A stretch of 64,000 bases of DNA, taken from contig JABYQN010000010.1 in the NCBI GenBank assembly GCA_022606135.1, forward strand, positions 558,001 through 622,000, given 5' to 3'. Under the pieces are notes generated by a model. It was not told the DNA's origin. It saw nothing but the letters and a program-made list of their open reading frames with translations, and did no database searches. The first letter of the stretch is position 1. Every line of letters starts with the position of its first letter. This DNA comes from Fomes fomentarius. Taxonomy: Eukaryota; Basidiomycota; Agaricomycetes; Polyporales; Polyporaceae. Of this stretch, positions 47,921 to 59,300 are shown in pieces. A program made the position numbers and the translations under genes.

Positions 47921-50900
47921 GGGCAAGCAGAATCGACACCTGACTTGCCTACAGACTTGCATGTAACAGTAATGACCAATACACAGCGAAGGCGGCATGC
48001 CTTGCTTATACCCGGTTACATGCAAGTTCGAGATAAAGCCGTCGAGGTCAAAGGGTTGATTGACACAGGGGCAGACACTGTCATTGTCAATCAAAAAATT
48101 GTAGATCGATATAACCTTCCAACGGTACGGCTGCCGAAACCCTTGACGTTCCGGAATGCAGACGATAGCATCAACAAGAAAGGAACAATTACACATCGGG
48201 TTGAGGGAACATTCAATATCAAGGGAAGAAAACTGCCAACAAATTGGTATGTGGCCGATATTGGGAGGGATGACGTTCTTTTTGGTATGCCATGGATTCG
48301 CAAGTACAATCCAAACATTGATTGGGAAAGCGGAAGAATTGTATTCAAACCTGAACTCATCAAGAAGCAGCAACAGATTTACAAGTATCAGTTGCAGCAC
48401 GATCCACCGGAAGGAAGGTTATGGGGATTCCCAATAGAACCACAGAATCAAGATCTTATCACATCATTCCTACACCTGGAGACGGATGAGGGTGATGAAG
48501 ATGAAGAAAGGTTAACTCATAATCCATCACGGATTCTTCAAAGACTTTACCAGACACAAGAAGTCCAGAGGATCAATAAGTCAACAGAGATTGCAATAGC
48601 TGCAAAAAAGGATCAGAAGACAAAAACATTGGATGAAATCTTGCCAGAGTTTGTGCAAGATTTTAAACCAGTGTTTGAGAAGAAAGCAGCGGACCGATTT
48701 CCACCAGAACGACCTTGGGATCATGCCATTGAATTAAAGAAGGAATTTGATTGGCATAAAAAGAAGTCATGGAGGAAAATATATCCGTTGATGACCACTA
48801 AACGGATGGAACTTAGGAAGTTCATTGACAAAAATCTTGCCAAAGGATACATAAGGAGGTCAAAATCTCCTCTAGCATCACCATTCTTCTTTGTGACAAA
48901 AAAGGATGGAAGTCTCCGTCCAGTACAAGATTATCGGGCTTTGAATGAAGGCACAATAAAGAATGTATACCCATTACCATTGATCAGCGACATTCTAGAC
49001 CGGCTTAAAAATGCGACCATCTTTACCAAGCTGGACGTACGAGCTGGATATAATAATGTACGCATCAAAGAAGGGGATCAATGGAAGGCGGCGTTCATTA
49101 CTCCAGAAGGGTTATTCGAATCACTCGTCATGTTCTTTGGATTGACCAATGCGCCAGCAACATTCCAAGATATGATGAACGACATCTTCTATGATATGTT
49201 ACATGAAGGATGGATTGTCATCTACATGGATGACATCCTAATCTTCTCCAACAATGTCGAAGAACATCATCAGAGGACATGCAGAGTATTGCAACGACTT
49301 CAGGAAAATGATCTATTTCTGAAGGCCGAAAAATGTGAATTTGACGTACAAGAAGTCGAATTCTTAGGATCAATTGTCCGTCCAGGAGTTGTGGCAATGG
49401 ATCCGATCAAGATCAAAGCAATTGAGGAATGGAAAGAACCCACTACAGTAAAACAGGTCCAAGCATTCCTAGGATTTGGAAACTTTTATCGAAGATTCAT
49501 CAAGGACTATTCCAAGCTAGTTTGTCCTTTGACAGAATTAACGAAAAAAGACAAACCTTTCGTATGGTCCAAAGAGTGTCAGGTGACATTTGACGAATTG
49601 AAAAGAAGGTTTACAGCAGAACCTATTCTGCACATCCCAGATCCGGAACGACCATTTCAGATAGAATGTGATGCATCAAAAGTGGCTACAGGGGCGGTAC
49701 TACGACAACAAGGTTCTGATGGAGTATGGCACCCATGTGCTTACTTGTCTAAATCTTTCACCCCAGCGGAATGAAATTACCAAATTTACGATCGGGAATT
49801 GTTAGCGATAATCCGCGCATTGGAGACATGGCGGCATTTTCTACAAGGATCACCACATCCAGTTGAAATTCTTTCCGATCATAAAAATTTGACGTACTTT
49901 CGTACTGCACAAAAGCTCAACCGATGACAAGCAAGATGGCATCTCTTCTTATCAGAGTTCAATGTATTGCTCAAACATCAGCCAGGAAAAACATTAACAC
50001 AAGCTGACGCCCTTTCTCGGAGATCAGGGCATGAGAGGGGGGAAAACGACAACAAGGATGTTGTCATATTGGAAACAGAACTATTTGCTAAAGCAGTCAA
50101 CACAGATTTACAAGAACAGATTCGTAACACCAAGTTGAGAGATGCGGCAATAGTGGATTTCATAACCAATAAAGGGAAAACTATTCAACGACCAGAATTT
50201 GGTGATCCTAAAGATTGGTCTGAGGACGATGGATTACTCCTGTTCAAGGATAAAGTCTATATTCCTCCTGATGAAGATCTCCAACGAGACATTGTCAAAA
50301 TGTACCACGACGTCCCAGTCATGGGACATCCGGGAATTCAAAAAAACATACGACCTGGTAAAACGAGAATTCATGTGGACAGGCATGCGCAAATTCGTAA
50401 CTCAGTATGTCAAGGGTTGCGCAATCTGCCAGACATGTAAAGTCAACACACACCCTCTCAGACCAGAACTTATGCCAATTCCCCATAGCAGAGATACCCG
50501 ACCATTCAGAACGATCACAATGGATTATATCACGGATCTACCCGAGTCAGAAGGGTATAATGCCATCCAAGTAGTGGTGGATCATGATGTGTCCAAGGCA
50601 GCGGTGTTCTCTCCTTGCACAAAGAATGTCACAGCGGAAGAAGCTATGGATATTCTCCAAAGGGACGTATACAAACGGTTTGGATTACCTGCAAAGATTA
50701 TATCAGACCGAGGACCACAATTCATATCGAAGGCATTCAAGGAGTTACACCGAACTTTAGGAATTGAGACAGCTCTAAGTACAGCCTATCATCCTCAGAC
50801 AGACGGACAAACGGAACGAGTTGACCAGGAGTTAGACTTGGCCCTACGGATATATTGTGCAAACAATCCGGAAAATTGGGTGAGACTACTCCCTCAATTT

Positions 50901-51566
50901 GAATTTGCACACAATCAGCGGACACACTCAGTTACCGGGAAGTCTCCGTTTGAACTTCTTCATGGGTATCAACCGGAGGCTGTTGGAACCGTTAGAACAG
51001 AACAAAAGCACCCAAGCACAGAAGAGAGACTGCGCAGTCTCCAAGAAGCCCGAGAGAACACCATCGCAGCACATGCGCAAGCTGCGGCAGCCATGGCCCA
51101 ACGGCTTCCTGCCCTGAATATACCACTAAAACAGGGAGACCAAGTGCTTCTAGACACAAAGAACTTAAAACTTCCATATCCATCCCGGAAACTGACACCA
51201 AAACGGGTAGGACCATTTGTAATCACCAAGGTCTTAGGACCAGTCACATTCGAACTGAAACTTCCAAAGACATGGAAAATGCATCCGGTGTTTCATGCAG
51301 GGCTTCTGACTCTGTATACGACTACTAAGGAACATGGACCGGATTATACCCGACCACCACCTGATCCATCACCAGACGACACAGAAGGGAATGAAGAATG
51401 GGAAGTCGAAGCAATTCTGAATCATCGAGTCAGACGAAAAAAGAAACAATATCTCATAGCATGGAAAGGGTGGCCGGCAGCTGAAAATTCATGGGAATCG
51501 GAGAAGAACCTCAAACATGCGCAGACAGTGCTCAAAGCATATAAAAAGAGGCACAAGTTGACGTGA
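47915..51566 (+). pseudogene. Gypsy-1 pol (protease-RT-RNase H-integrase-chromodomain), inactivated
   Basis: Protease LIDTGADTVIVN (about 48,056). RT opens RRSKSPLASPFFFVTKKDGS and contains the YMDD box IYMDDILIF (about 49,220). RNase H is interrupted by TGA at 49,772-49,774 (PAE*NYQIYD) and 49,925-49,927 (LNR*QARW); Gypsy-2 has arginine at both positions, so CGA to TGA is likely. A seven-A run at 50,340-50,346 shifts the frame between GHPGIQK and TYDLVKREF. Integrase follows, with zinc-binding [16 protein letters not shown] and HPQTDGQTERV. A chromodomain (EEWEVEAILNHRVRRKKKQY ... WKGWPAAENSWE) comes before TGA at 51,564-51,566. Chromodomains target integration to chromatin marks in this clade. 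Confidence 0.9.
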
Positions 51567-51862
51567 ACACACCAACTCATTCCCCAGCGCTCACAGTAAC
51601 CACCACAGCCAACCAGAATCAGCCATGTCTTCTTTCCACACTCGCACTCACTCTCGCAGTAACTATTCCAACATTCACAATGTTCCTAAAGCCCCTCGTT
51701 TCATTCTGGAGCATCGCCCTGTCCATTATTCCCATCTCCCACGCCATACCATCTCCACCGACCCTGATGGAAGCCTGTCCGACCGTATCGGATGGGTCCT
51801 CCTCCATAAGGACCTTGTGGGACACGTTGAGGCTTGCCTCCGTCACATCCCTCATGCCGTAG
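51563..51862 (+). CDS. Gypsy-1 short hydrophobic ORF after pol
   Basis: The frame overlaps the pol stop by four bases (GTGA) and reads 99 codons. It has no upstream ATG: the first is at 51,680 (MFLKPLVSFWSIALSIIPIS). Two hydrophobic stretches (CLLSTLALTLAVTIPTFTMF and the one starting at 51,680) look like membrane segments. It overlaps the start of ORF3 in another frame. Gypsy-2 has hydrophobic ORFs at the same place, which argues against pure chance. Whether it is translated, from GTG, from the ATG at 51,680 or not at all, is unknown. Confidence 0.35.
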   Translation: MNTPTHSPALTVTTTANQNQPCLLSTLALTLAVTIPTFTMFLKPLVSFWSIALSIIPISHAIPSPPTLMEACPTVSDGSSSIRTLWDTLRLASVTSLMP

Positions 51863-52758
51863 CTTCAGCTGGAGCATACCGGGCCCTTGCTCGGGCGGCA
51901 CCTTCTTATGGGGTCCTCAAGAGATACGTCCCCAGGCTGGGGGCCCCCAAGAAGGAGAAGACGGTAGCAATGCAGGCTCTCGACGAAGCCTATCAGGCGA
52001 CAATTCAGGCCGCGGAACAAGTCATCGATACCTTGGTGACACCGGTTGTTGCCCGGGCTCTTGCAGATCTCATGCCTCTCCGTAACCAGCATGTCACAGA
52101 GAACCACGGATGGATTCTCAATTTCCCAGAGCGTTTCCAAGACCATCAAGGAAACACCTCAGAGCCGCCATCCTGGTCGCCGGTCTCATGGGACCCATGG
52201 GGTCCTTCTCCAAACCATGCCGACAGGGAAGTGGCGTGGGGCCCTTCTCCAAAGCATGGCGACGAAGAAGCAGACACGCCGGAGTCTACCCCGTCCCTGT
52301 CGCCATCTTCATTACCCCCTCTGGAGCGGCTCGACCTGCGGTCAGTTGAGGAGGTTGATGAGCAGGATACCGCTGTCGTTGCAGCAGGAGATCCCTCACC
52401 GACACCACCGCCATCCGCGACCACACCACCTGACGACGGCATCCCACACTTGCGGCGGTATCGGATGATGCGCGGACTAGGCGACACACGGTTCCTCGTC
52501 GTCACCACGGACAACGAGATCGTCTCTGTCACTGACCGAGGCTTTCTCTTCCCCTCAGAAGAGATGGAGTCAAGGTACCAGGAGTTATGGCCAGATGCAA
52601 TGCCGCTGCACGCGCGACGAGCCGCACTTATCATAGACGACATGGTAGCTAGGCACACCAACCCTCTTGCATTGCGCCAAAACCTTCTCACTCCCATCGC
52701 TATGATAATGCATTACCGGAGTGCGATTGGAGTCTCAGAGGAAGAGGAGCGGTTCTGA
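51625..52758 (+). CDS. Gypsy-1 ORF3, 377-residue protein of unknown function in the env position
   Basis: ATG 51625 (MSSFHTRTHSRSNYSN) to TGA 52,756-52,758, uninterrupted even though pol is broken. The first 170 residues are helical (GWVLLHKDLVGHVEACLRHI; MQALDEAYQATIQAAEQVID; TPVVARALADLMPL). A Pro/Ser/Asp-rich linker with a repeated WGPSPxHxDxE motif follows, then a compact C-terminal part (RMMRGLGDTRFLVVTTDNEI; LHARRAALIIDDMVARHTNP). No signal peptide, membrane span or known domain is seen, so it is not an obvious envelope protein. A nearly identical copy begins at 63,150. Confidence 0.7.
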   Translation: MSSFHTRTHSRSNYSNIHNVPKAPRFILEHRPVHYSHLPRHTISTDPDGSLSDRIGWVLLHKDLVGHVEACLRHIPHAVASAGAYRALARAAPSYGVLKRYVPRLGAPKKEKTVAMQALDEAYQATIQAAEQVIDTLVTPVVARALADLMPLRNQHVTENHGWILNFPERFQDHQGNTSEPPSWSPVSWDPWGPSPNHADREVAWGPSPKHGDEEADTPESTPSLSPSSLPPLERLDLRSVEEVDEQDTAVVAAGDPSPTPPPSATTPPDDGIPHLRRYRMMRGLGDTRFLVVTTDNEIVSVTDRGFLFPSEEMESRYQELWPDAMPLHARRAALIIDDMVARHTNPLALRQNLLTPIAMIMHYRSAIGVSEEEERF

Positions 52759-52905
52759 GACGGGTGGGGGGATCGAGTTACAACGGAGGAACAGATCACC
52801 GAAGCCTTACTAGCACTGACTCCCGAATCTCTTGCATCGATGACTGACTTGTCGTAAACTGTATATCATAGGGTCGAGGACGTCCCTACGGAAAGGGGGA
52901 GCTGA
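52759..52905 (+). other. Gypsy-1 3' untranslated segment with polypurine tract
   Basis: It ends in the purine run GGAAAGGGGGAG (52,890-52,901), four bases before the 3' LTR. This is the expected plus-strand primer site. Confidence 0.7.
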
Positions 52906-53412
52906 TGTTACAAGTTGATAAGTATGCGGTATTAGTGGTTAACTATGTAACTAGAATTATGGTACTCGATTTCTGTACTTTTACTTTTAGGATTCTCATG
53001 CCATAGGATTCTTCTGTTATACGGTCATCCAGTAGTAGTCAGGACTACGGACTTAGTCAGCCAGACTGTGCAGACTACTTCTGATTAGTCACCTTGACTG
53101 TGCAGTCTGTCAGGTCGGCTGCGCAGTTAGTCAGATCGACTGTGCAGCAGTAAGGACTTACTAATACGCAGTTTACTGCTAGATTTCCGCAGTCTCATTA
53201 CATGTATATAAGGGGAGGATGTCTCAGAGCAAACTCCCCAAGCTTTAGTCTCTTTGCGAATAACACAGGCTATACTCTAGCAAGTTATCACTCGCTCTCT
53301 CAGACTAACTTCAAGATCTCCTTCGTATAAGGATTGATCGGACTAGCAAGGTCATAAGGAACAAGGGTTACTACTCAAGTAGAAAGTTTAATAGTCACGC
53401 GAGAGCGTAACA
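52906..53412 (+). repeat. Gypsy-1 3' LTR
   Basis: 507 bp, identical in length to the 5' LTR, with about four substitutions: ACGGAC for ACAGAC, ACTAACTT for ACTCACTT, GATTGATC for GATCGATC, and GAAAGTT for GAACGTT. Confidence 0.95.
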
Positions 53413-54288
53413 GTATTAAGTGTTCTGGCAAGCCTCCAAGTCCTTCACTTCAATTCTGAATAAGTACAGCTCTGTTGGTGCAACTGATTCTGGTCCTAGC
53501 CCCAGAGATCCTTCACAAGTGAGCATATGTATGTAAAATTTGCTTCAACTGCCGATAGCCTGAGCTGATACTTTATATATCTTGCAGGATGCTTCAAGTC
53601 CATGCTTGTCAGCCAGATTTGCCACTACCACAACCAGAAGGAGACCTTTTCTTCTGTGGTTGTCTAGAGTGCCATCAACATGGGAAGTTCTTTGTATCAC
53701 GCTCTACATGGTTTCGACATGATGCCGCACGCACAAAACAAATTCAAGAGGACCATGTGCCACCGCCTCATCCGTCTTACAGGCAACCACGCCGGAGGGC
53801 ACAAGAAGGTCCCCGCAAGCGACAATGAACCACTACTGTAGCTCAGTATCACACAGAGCTGGACGTCTCAGTTGGCTTAACAACGGACTCCTGGGAGGGA
53901 CTTGGAGATGTGTCTGGGATCATGTACCTGGCTGCTCAGGGCGAGAGTGAGACTGAAGGCCATCCGACCTTGGTGAGTTCAAGTTTTTTCAAATGTTATC
54001 ATCGCATACTCATTATCGTGACTTGGTAGCATCATGGATCCAGTCTGGGGTCTATTTCTGCTACGTCAGCCAGACATATGGCTTTCCAAGTGGAAGCGCA
54101 TCCCGGCGATTCAACTCAGGAGACTACTGTTGGAGTAACAAGCATGACTTCTACCATCTGTACTCCTACAGGTACTGCACAGACACATGCACCCTCAGGA
54201 GATGTGCAGGTGCGCTCAGTCTTTGATCTATCACCGGACATCTGCGTTCTTGACGGTGGTCCGGCCCCACTTCACCCAACTGGTATAC
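53413..54288 (+). pseudogene. fragment of a DNA transposon or other repeat gene with N-terminal zinc-finger-like motif
   Basis: Between the two gypsy elements an exon-like frame begins at 53,589 (MLQVHACQPDLPLPQPEGD) with FFCGCLECHQHGKFFVSRST and WFRHDAART, a Cys/His arrangement like the N-terminal fingers of some basidiomycete transposases. Further frames (ELDVSVGLTTDSWEGLGDVS; HMAFQVEAHPGDSTQETTVG) look like later exons with short introns. The gene is cut off at 54,288 by the Gypsy-2 LTR and no continuation is found in the window. The family is not certain. Confidence 0.4.
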
Positions 54289-54767
54289 TGTTACGACAGT
54301 TATGGTCACGGTCACAGTCACACCCGGCCCGTTCTTTTTCATCTTTCCTTTTTCACTCTAACGGTCTCGCCCCAGTCTCGCCCCTTTCCCTTTACGGTTA
54401 GCTCCATCCCCAGTCCAGCCCCAGTCCAGACCCTCTTCCCTTTATGGCTTAGTCCCGATCACTCATCGTTCCGTGTACTTCCAGCCCTGGCTAGCCTTCC
54501 TCGCCCAGACCCAGTCCGGACCCCCTACCAGCTAGACCCTCCTAGCCCTAGCTATTCTGGACTCTGACTCAGACCCCAGATACCGCTTCCCCACATGTAT
54601 ATATAGATGCGCAAGCAGGGCCTCAACCCTCAGCTCGACCTGGTTATCTAACACTGTAACCCCGACCTCTTGGCACGACTGCCTCGACTCATCACGAGCC
54701 TCGACGACCGACCTTGAACCTCTGCTGTGCTCGTCACGCGTAACCCGTTACCAGTGACGTCATAACA
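54289..54767 (+). repeat. Gypsy-2 5' LTR
   Basis: TGTTACGACAG...GTCATAACA, 479 bp. TATATATA at about 54,596-54,603. The predicted transcript start CAGCTCGACCT is at 54,631-54,641, 35 nt downstream. Confidence 0.9.
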
Positions 54768-54769
54768 TA

Positions 54770-54780
54770 AGGTCGAGCTG
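54770..54780 (+). promoter_or_regulatory. Gypsy-2 primer-binding site complementary to its own transcript 5' end
   Basis: AGGTCGAGCTG, starting two bases after the LTR, is the exact 11 nt reverse complement of LTR bases 54,631-54,641. Eleven nt is the length used in Tf1 self-priming. Confidence 0.75.
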
Positions 54781-54900
54781 TACCGACTGGCCAATCTATT
54801 CAGATTCAGGCCCTCTGCTTAACTCCACACTCGCTCTCGAACTGCTAGCTGGAACAACGCTAGCCGAACCCCTCGCTGCTGAACCCCACACGTAGCCACC

Positions 54901-56322
54901 ACGGATCCCCAGTTCACCCTCCAAGGCGGCCTTGCTTACTACAAGAACAAGCTTGTCGTCCCCAACGAAGACCGCAGCGGCTGGAGCTACGCCCCCAAAG
55001 GTGTCGAAAACCTCGAAGACATCTGTACAGCTTATCCAGACTACCCACAGTTCTTCGAACGAGTCACCGGCCACCCATTCCCCTTGCGACAGGCCGTCAC
55101 CCCACGTCCCAGTCCCATCAAACTCACTGCAGCAGGAGCTACCCCACGCGAACCACCAAACCGAGAAGACTCTGACGAAGAAGAGCGAGTCAACGAACCC
55201 GAACCAGAAGTACCCGAACCAGATGAACCCGAACCAGAAGAACCCGGACCAGAACACACCGAACCAACTGCACAGTTGGCGACGCAGATCCAGACACTGA
55301 CGATCACCACAAACACGACACCGACGAACCCCTCACCGAACAACGTACCTCCGCAGACGACAACTATGTCAGGCACGCAGAACCCCACTGACATCAAGAT
55401 CAAGATGCCTTCCGACTTCTCTGGCAAAAGAAGCGAGGCAAAGGAATGGCTCCAGAAGTGTTCCCTGTACTTTGCGTTCAACCCTGCGACCTTCTCCACC
55501 GACACCCACAAGGTCGTCTTTGCCCTCATGCTCATGAAGGGTGGGACCGCTGGCCCATGGGCCTCGGACTTCATAGTCCAACAGGAGGCGCAACATCCTG
55601 GAGATTACGGCACCTGGGACAACTTTGTGTCGCAGATCAAGACCTCTTTCTCTGACGTCGACGAGAAGGGGTCAGCCAGACTCGCCCTCCGATCCCTTGT
55701 GCAAGGGAAACGACCTGTCGATGAATACATTGTGGAGTTCAAGAACGTCATCACCCGATGCGGGATCACCGACTTCGACATCATCAAGGACTTCTTCTTC
55801 ACTGGGCTCAACAGCTCTCTTCGCGACCGCATCCACAGCTGCGAAACCATGCCCACAGATGCAGAGAAGCTCTACTCTAAGGGTGCCCAGCTCAAGAACC
55901 AATGGCGCATGGGCAAAGCCTATGGAGGACAGAAGATGAACAAAACCGCGAACACGTTTGGAGGGAAACGACCCTACACCGCCCCGAAGGAGCGAGACCC
56001 CGATGCCATGGATATCGACTGCATGACAGCCGAAGAACGTGAAAAGCACTTCAAGGAAGGAAGATGCTTCACCTGCCACAAGATTGGACACCTCTCTCAC
56101 AACTGTCCCGACAAGCGCAACCAGAAGACCCAGAACCGCACCAATGCCCGTGTGGCAAACCTCGAAGATGAAGACGACAAGAGATCCACCACTTCCCACT
56201 CCACCACCTCTACCACTGCCTCTCGCCGGCTTGTTGCGGCTCGTGTCTGCCTTGCCCTCAAGGATCTCGACAGCGATGTTGACAGAGAGGTGTTGAAGGA
56301 AGTGTGCGATGAGGGTTTTTGA
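54901..56322 (+). CDS. Gypsy-2 gag, apparent ACG start
   Basis: The frame is open from 54,883 but has no ATG before the conserved region. The natural N-terminus [20 protein letters not shown] begins with ACG at 54,901-54,903 in otherwise ideal context (GCCACCACGG). An acidic Pro/Glu repeat follows ([18 protein letters not shown]), then the gag domain ([20 protein letters not shown] ... [19 protein letters not shown]). The CCHC knuckle is [14 protein letters not shown]. It ends GGT TTT TGA at 56,320-56,322, with pol in the -1 frame. Either the start codon mutated (ATG to ACG) or initiation is non-AUG. Confidence 0.8.
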   Translation, partial: TDPQFTLQGGLAYYKNKLVVPNEDRSGWSYAPKGVENLEDICTAYPDYPQFFERVTGHPFPLRQAVTPRPSPIKLTAAGATPREPPNREDSDEEERVNEPEPEVPEPDEPEPEEPGPEHTEPTAQLATQIQTLTITTNTTPTNPSPNNVPPQTTTMSGTQNPTDIKIKMPSDFSGKRSEAKEWLQKCSLYFAFNPATFSTDTHKVVFALMLMKGGTAGPWASDFIVQQEAQHPGDYGTWDNFVSQIKTSFSDVDEKGSARLALRSLVQGKRPVDEYIVEFKNVITRCGITDFDIIKDFFFTGLNSSLRDRIHSCETMPTDAEKLYSKGAQLKNQWRMGKAYGGQKMNKTANTFGGKRPYTAPKERDPDAMDIDCMTAEEREKHFKEGRCFTCHKIGHLSHNCPDKRNQKTQNRTNARVANLEDEDDKRSTTSHSTTSTTASRRLVAARVCLALKDLDSDVDREVLKEVCDEGF

Positions 56323-56325
56323 AGC
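56313..56325 (+). promoter_or_regulatory. candidate -1 frameshift site at the Gypsy-2 gag/pol junction
   Basis: GGTTTTTGAAG: a T5 run overlaps the gag TGA. A one-base backward slip on TTT enters TTG AAG CGG in the pol frame. The layout matches Gypsy-1 although the surrounding sequence is different. Confidence 0.5.
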
Positions 56326-59300
56326 GGCGGATCGCATCGACATCGACTCTGCGTAATCAGATCCGAACTGTAATACTGACGAAGAACTCGAAACAGTCTA
56401 TGCGAATTCCTCTTAAGTTCATTTCGGACCGAATCATCGAAACCGATGGCCTAATTGACACGGGAGCAGGAGAGCTCTTCGTGGACTACCGATATGCAAA
56501 GACGAAGAACATGCCAATGAAGAAGCTGCCACAACCAATCCGAGTCTTCAATGCGGATGGAACCTCGAATGAACAAGGCACCATACGACACTTTGTCCTG
56601 ACCGAGATGGAAGCCGGAGGACACCGACACCTCGTATGCCTCCTAGTGACTGGGCTCGGCAAGGAAACAGACATCCTCGGCCTTCCCTGGCTGAAGAGAA
56701 TCAATGCCTCCATCGACTTTGCCGCAGGAACCATCAAGATCGACCCCTCCCGAGTCAACCTCCTACTGAGTGAAATGCTTCGCGCCAAATGGTTCCCAGA
56801 CCAAGACAAGTTCACTGGACGAAAGCTCCAGAAGACCACATGCGAAGACATTCAAAATGAAGAAGTACTGCCGAAGAAGGACGAGAACATCCCGGAAGAA
56901 CACCATATCCTCACCGACCCCAAACCGACCAGCTATGAACCTGTAGGAATCCCAGTTACCGAACCCGAAGCTGGGGAAGAAGATCAAGATCTCCTCCTGG
57001 CCTACCTCCAAGACGAACCCCCGGAGCAGGTGTTAACAAATGGAACCATCGAAGCTCACGGCGATATGTTCAAGGTTGGATCCGCACTCACCCCTGAACA
57101 CCGACACGACCACGACCCCAGATTCGGACGAGGACCCACCATCGAACGCATCAGATACATCTCCCACCGCGCCATCTACTCGACGACACAGAATGTATGG
57201 ATACAAGCGAAAATAAACCCCGCTATGGCACTGGCTCAACATCAACATGCGCAAGAGAACCCCAAGACCCTTGAAGAAATGGTCCCTGAAGCCTATCAAC
57301 AGTACGCCAAAGTCTTCGAGAAGACTGCCGCCGAACGATTCCCAGGACCCCGACCATGGGACCATGCCATCGATCTGAAGCCTGAATTTGTTCCGAAGGA
57401 CCTCAAACTCTACCCTCTGTCTCCAAAGGAACTTGAAGCCAAAAACGCCTTTCTCGATGAAAACCTCCGCAAGGGGTACATCCGAGAATCCAAGTCCCCA
57501 ATGGCTTCGCCTTTCTTCTTTGTAGGAAAGAAGGACGGATCACTGCGACCCTGCCAAGACTATCGGTACCTCAACGAGTGGACAGTGAAGAACAAGTACC
57601 CTCTCCCCCTCGTCTCGGAACTGGTGGACAAGCTCAAAGGAGCCAAAGTATTCTCGAAGTTCGATCTCCGATCGGGATACAACAACGTACGCATCAAAGA
57701 CGGCGACCAATGGAAGGCAGCATTCAAGACGCACTGAGGACTCTTTGAACCAACCGTCATGTTCTTCGGACTCTGCAACTCCCCGGCAACATTCCAGACC
57801 ATGATGAACGCGATCTTCAAAGACATGATTGATGAAGGATGGATGGTAATCTACATGGACGACATACTGATCTTTTCGAATGACATAGATGAGCACCCAC
57901 AATGAACACTGCGTGTACTGCAACGCCTGCAAGAGAACGATCTGTTCCTCAAGCCCGAGAAGTGCCTCTTCGACGTCCCCGAGGTGGAGTACCTTGGGAT
58001 GATCGTCAGAGAGAACCAGATCGCCATGGATCCTGTCAAGGTCAAGGGGTCCTCGAATGGACTGAACCAACAAATGTCAAAGGGGTCAGGTCCTTCCTCG
58101 GATTTGGCAACTTCTACCGCTGTTTCATCGACCACTTCTCTGACATCGCGAAACCGCTGAACGAGCTCACGCAGAAGAACCGACAATGGGAATGGACAGC
58201 AGAATGCCAGAAGGCCTTCAATACGTTGAAATAGCGCTTTGCGTCAGCCCCTGTGCTCACCATGCCCGACTGGACCCAACCGTTCGTCATCGAATCTGAT
58301 GCATCCAAATGGGCCTCAGGCGCAGTTCTACGGCAATGCGACACCAATGGCGACCTCCATCCCTGCGCCTACCTTTCAAAGTCGTTTTCCGAAACTGAAC
58401 GAAACTACGAGATCTATGACCGCGAACTCCTAGGTATCGTCCGAGCCCTGGAAGAATGGCGACACTACCTCGAAGGCTCGGGACACCCCGTGACAATCCT
58501 GACCGACCACAAGAACCTGTCATACTTCAAGCAACCACAGAAACTGAACCGACGACAAGCCCGTTGGGCCCTCTTCCTTTCCCAGTTTGACATGCAACTC
58601 GTACACACCCCAGGATGCAACATGGTACAATCCGACGCACTCTCCAGACAACCAGACCTCTGCCCCGACACCGACCACGACAATGAAGACCGGATCCTCC
58701 TACCAGACAACATCTTTGTGAACCTGATCGACACCGAGCTTACCACACGCTTCAAGGACTTCGCAGCGAAAGACGCCTTCTTCAATGCAGCGCATACTGC
58801 GATCACTGACGGAACACTCCCACCAATGAAGACAAAACTTTCTGACTGGGAAATGCGCGACGGCCTCATCTTCTACAAGGGCCGTTGCTACGTCCCTGCC
58901 GATGAACAACTCCGACAAAACCTTGTCCATCAGTACCACTACTTGAAACCTGCCGGACACCCAGGCAAGTTTGGAACACTGGAACTTCTACGGCGCGACT
59001 ACTGGTGGCCAGGCATGTACACCATGGTATCCCGCTTCATCACAGGCTGCGGAATCTGTCAAGCAAACAAACCGAACCGCCATCTGACGACACCCCCGCT
59101 GAACCCGATACCGGCCACGAACGTCCACTATCCCTTTCAGCAAGTCTCCATCGACTTCATCACTGACCTCCCCGAATCGAATGGCTATGATTCAATCATG
59201 GTCATGGTAGACCATGGCCTTACAAAGGGGGTGATTTTCATCCCTTGCAACAAGACGATCGATGCACCTGGAACTGCGCAACTCTACTACGAGCATGTGT

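Larger units (their letters stand above)
44745..53412 (+). mobile_element. Gypsy-1: Ty3/gypsy chromovirus with extra 3' ORFs
   Basis: An 8,668 bp element bounded by 507 bp LTRs (44,745-45,251 and 52,906-53,412), both TGTTAC...GTAACA. The LTRs differ at only about four sites, so insertion is recent. Order: LTR, self-primer type PBS, ORF1/gag, pol (PR-RT-RH-IN-chromodomain), a short hydrophobic ORF, a 377-residue ORF3, polypurine tract, LTR. No 5 bp target duplication is visible: TCGAG precedes and GTATT follows, and the left flank is the inverted LTR arm. Pol carries two TGA codons and one A-run frameshift, so this copy is probably non-autonomous. Confidence 0.93.

Noticed and set aside
51625..52758. 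Gypsy-1 ORF3 as a retroviral-type envelope
   Set aside because: No signal peptide, furin-like site, fusion peptide or transmembrane anchor is visible, so position alone is not enough.
44292..53417. target-site duplication for Gypsy-1
   Set aside because: The five bases flanking the LTRs (TCGAG and GTATT), or flanking the inverted arm (CTCAG), do not match.
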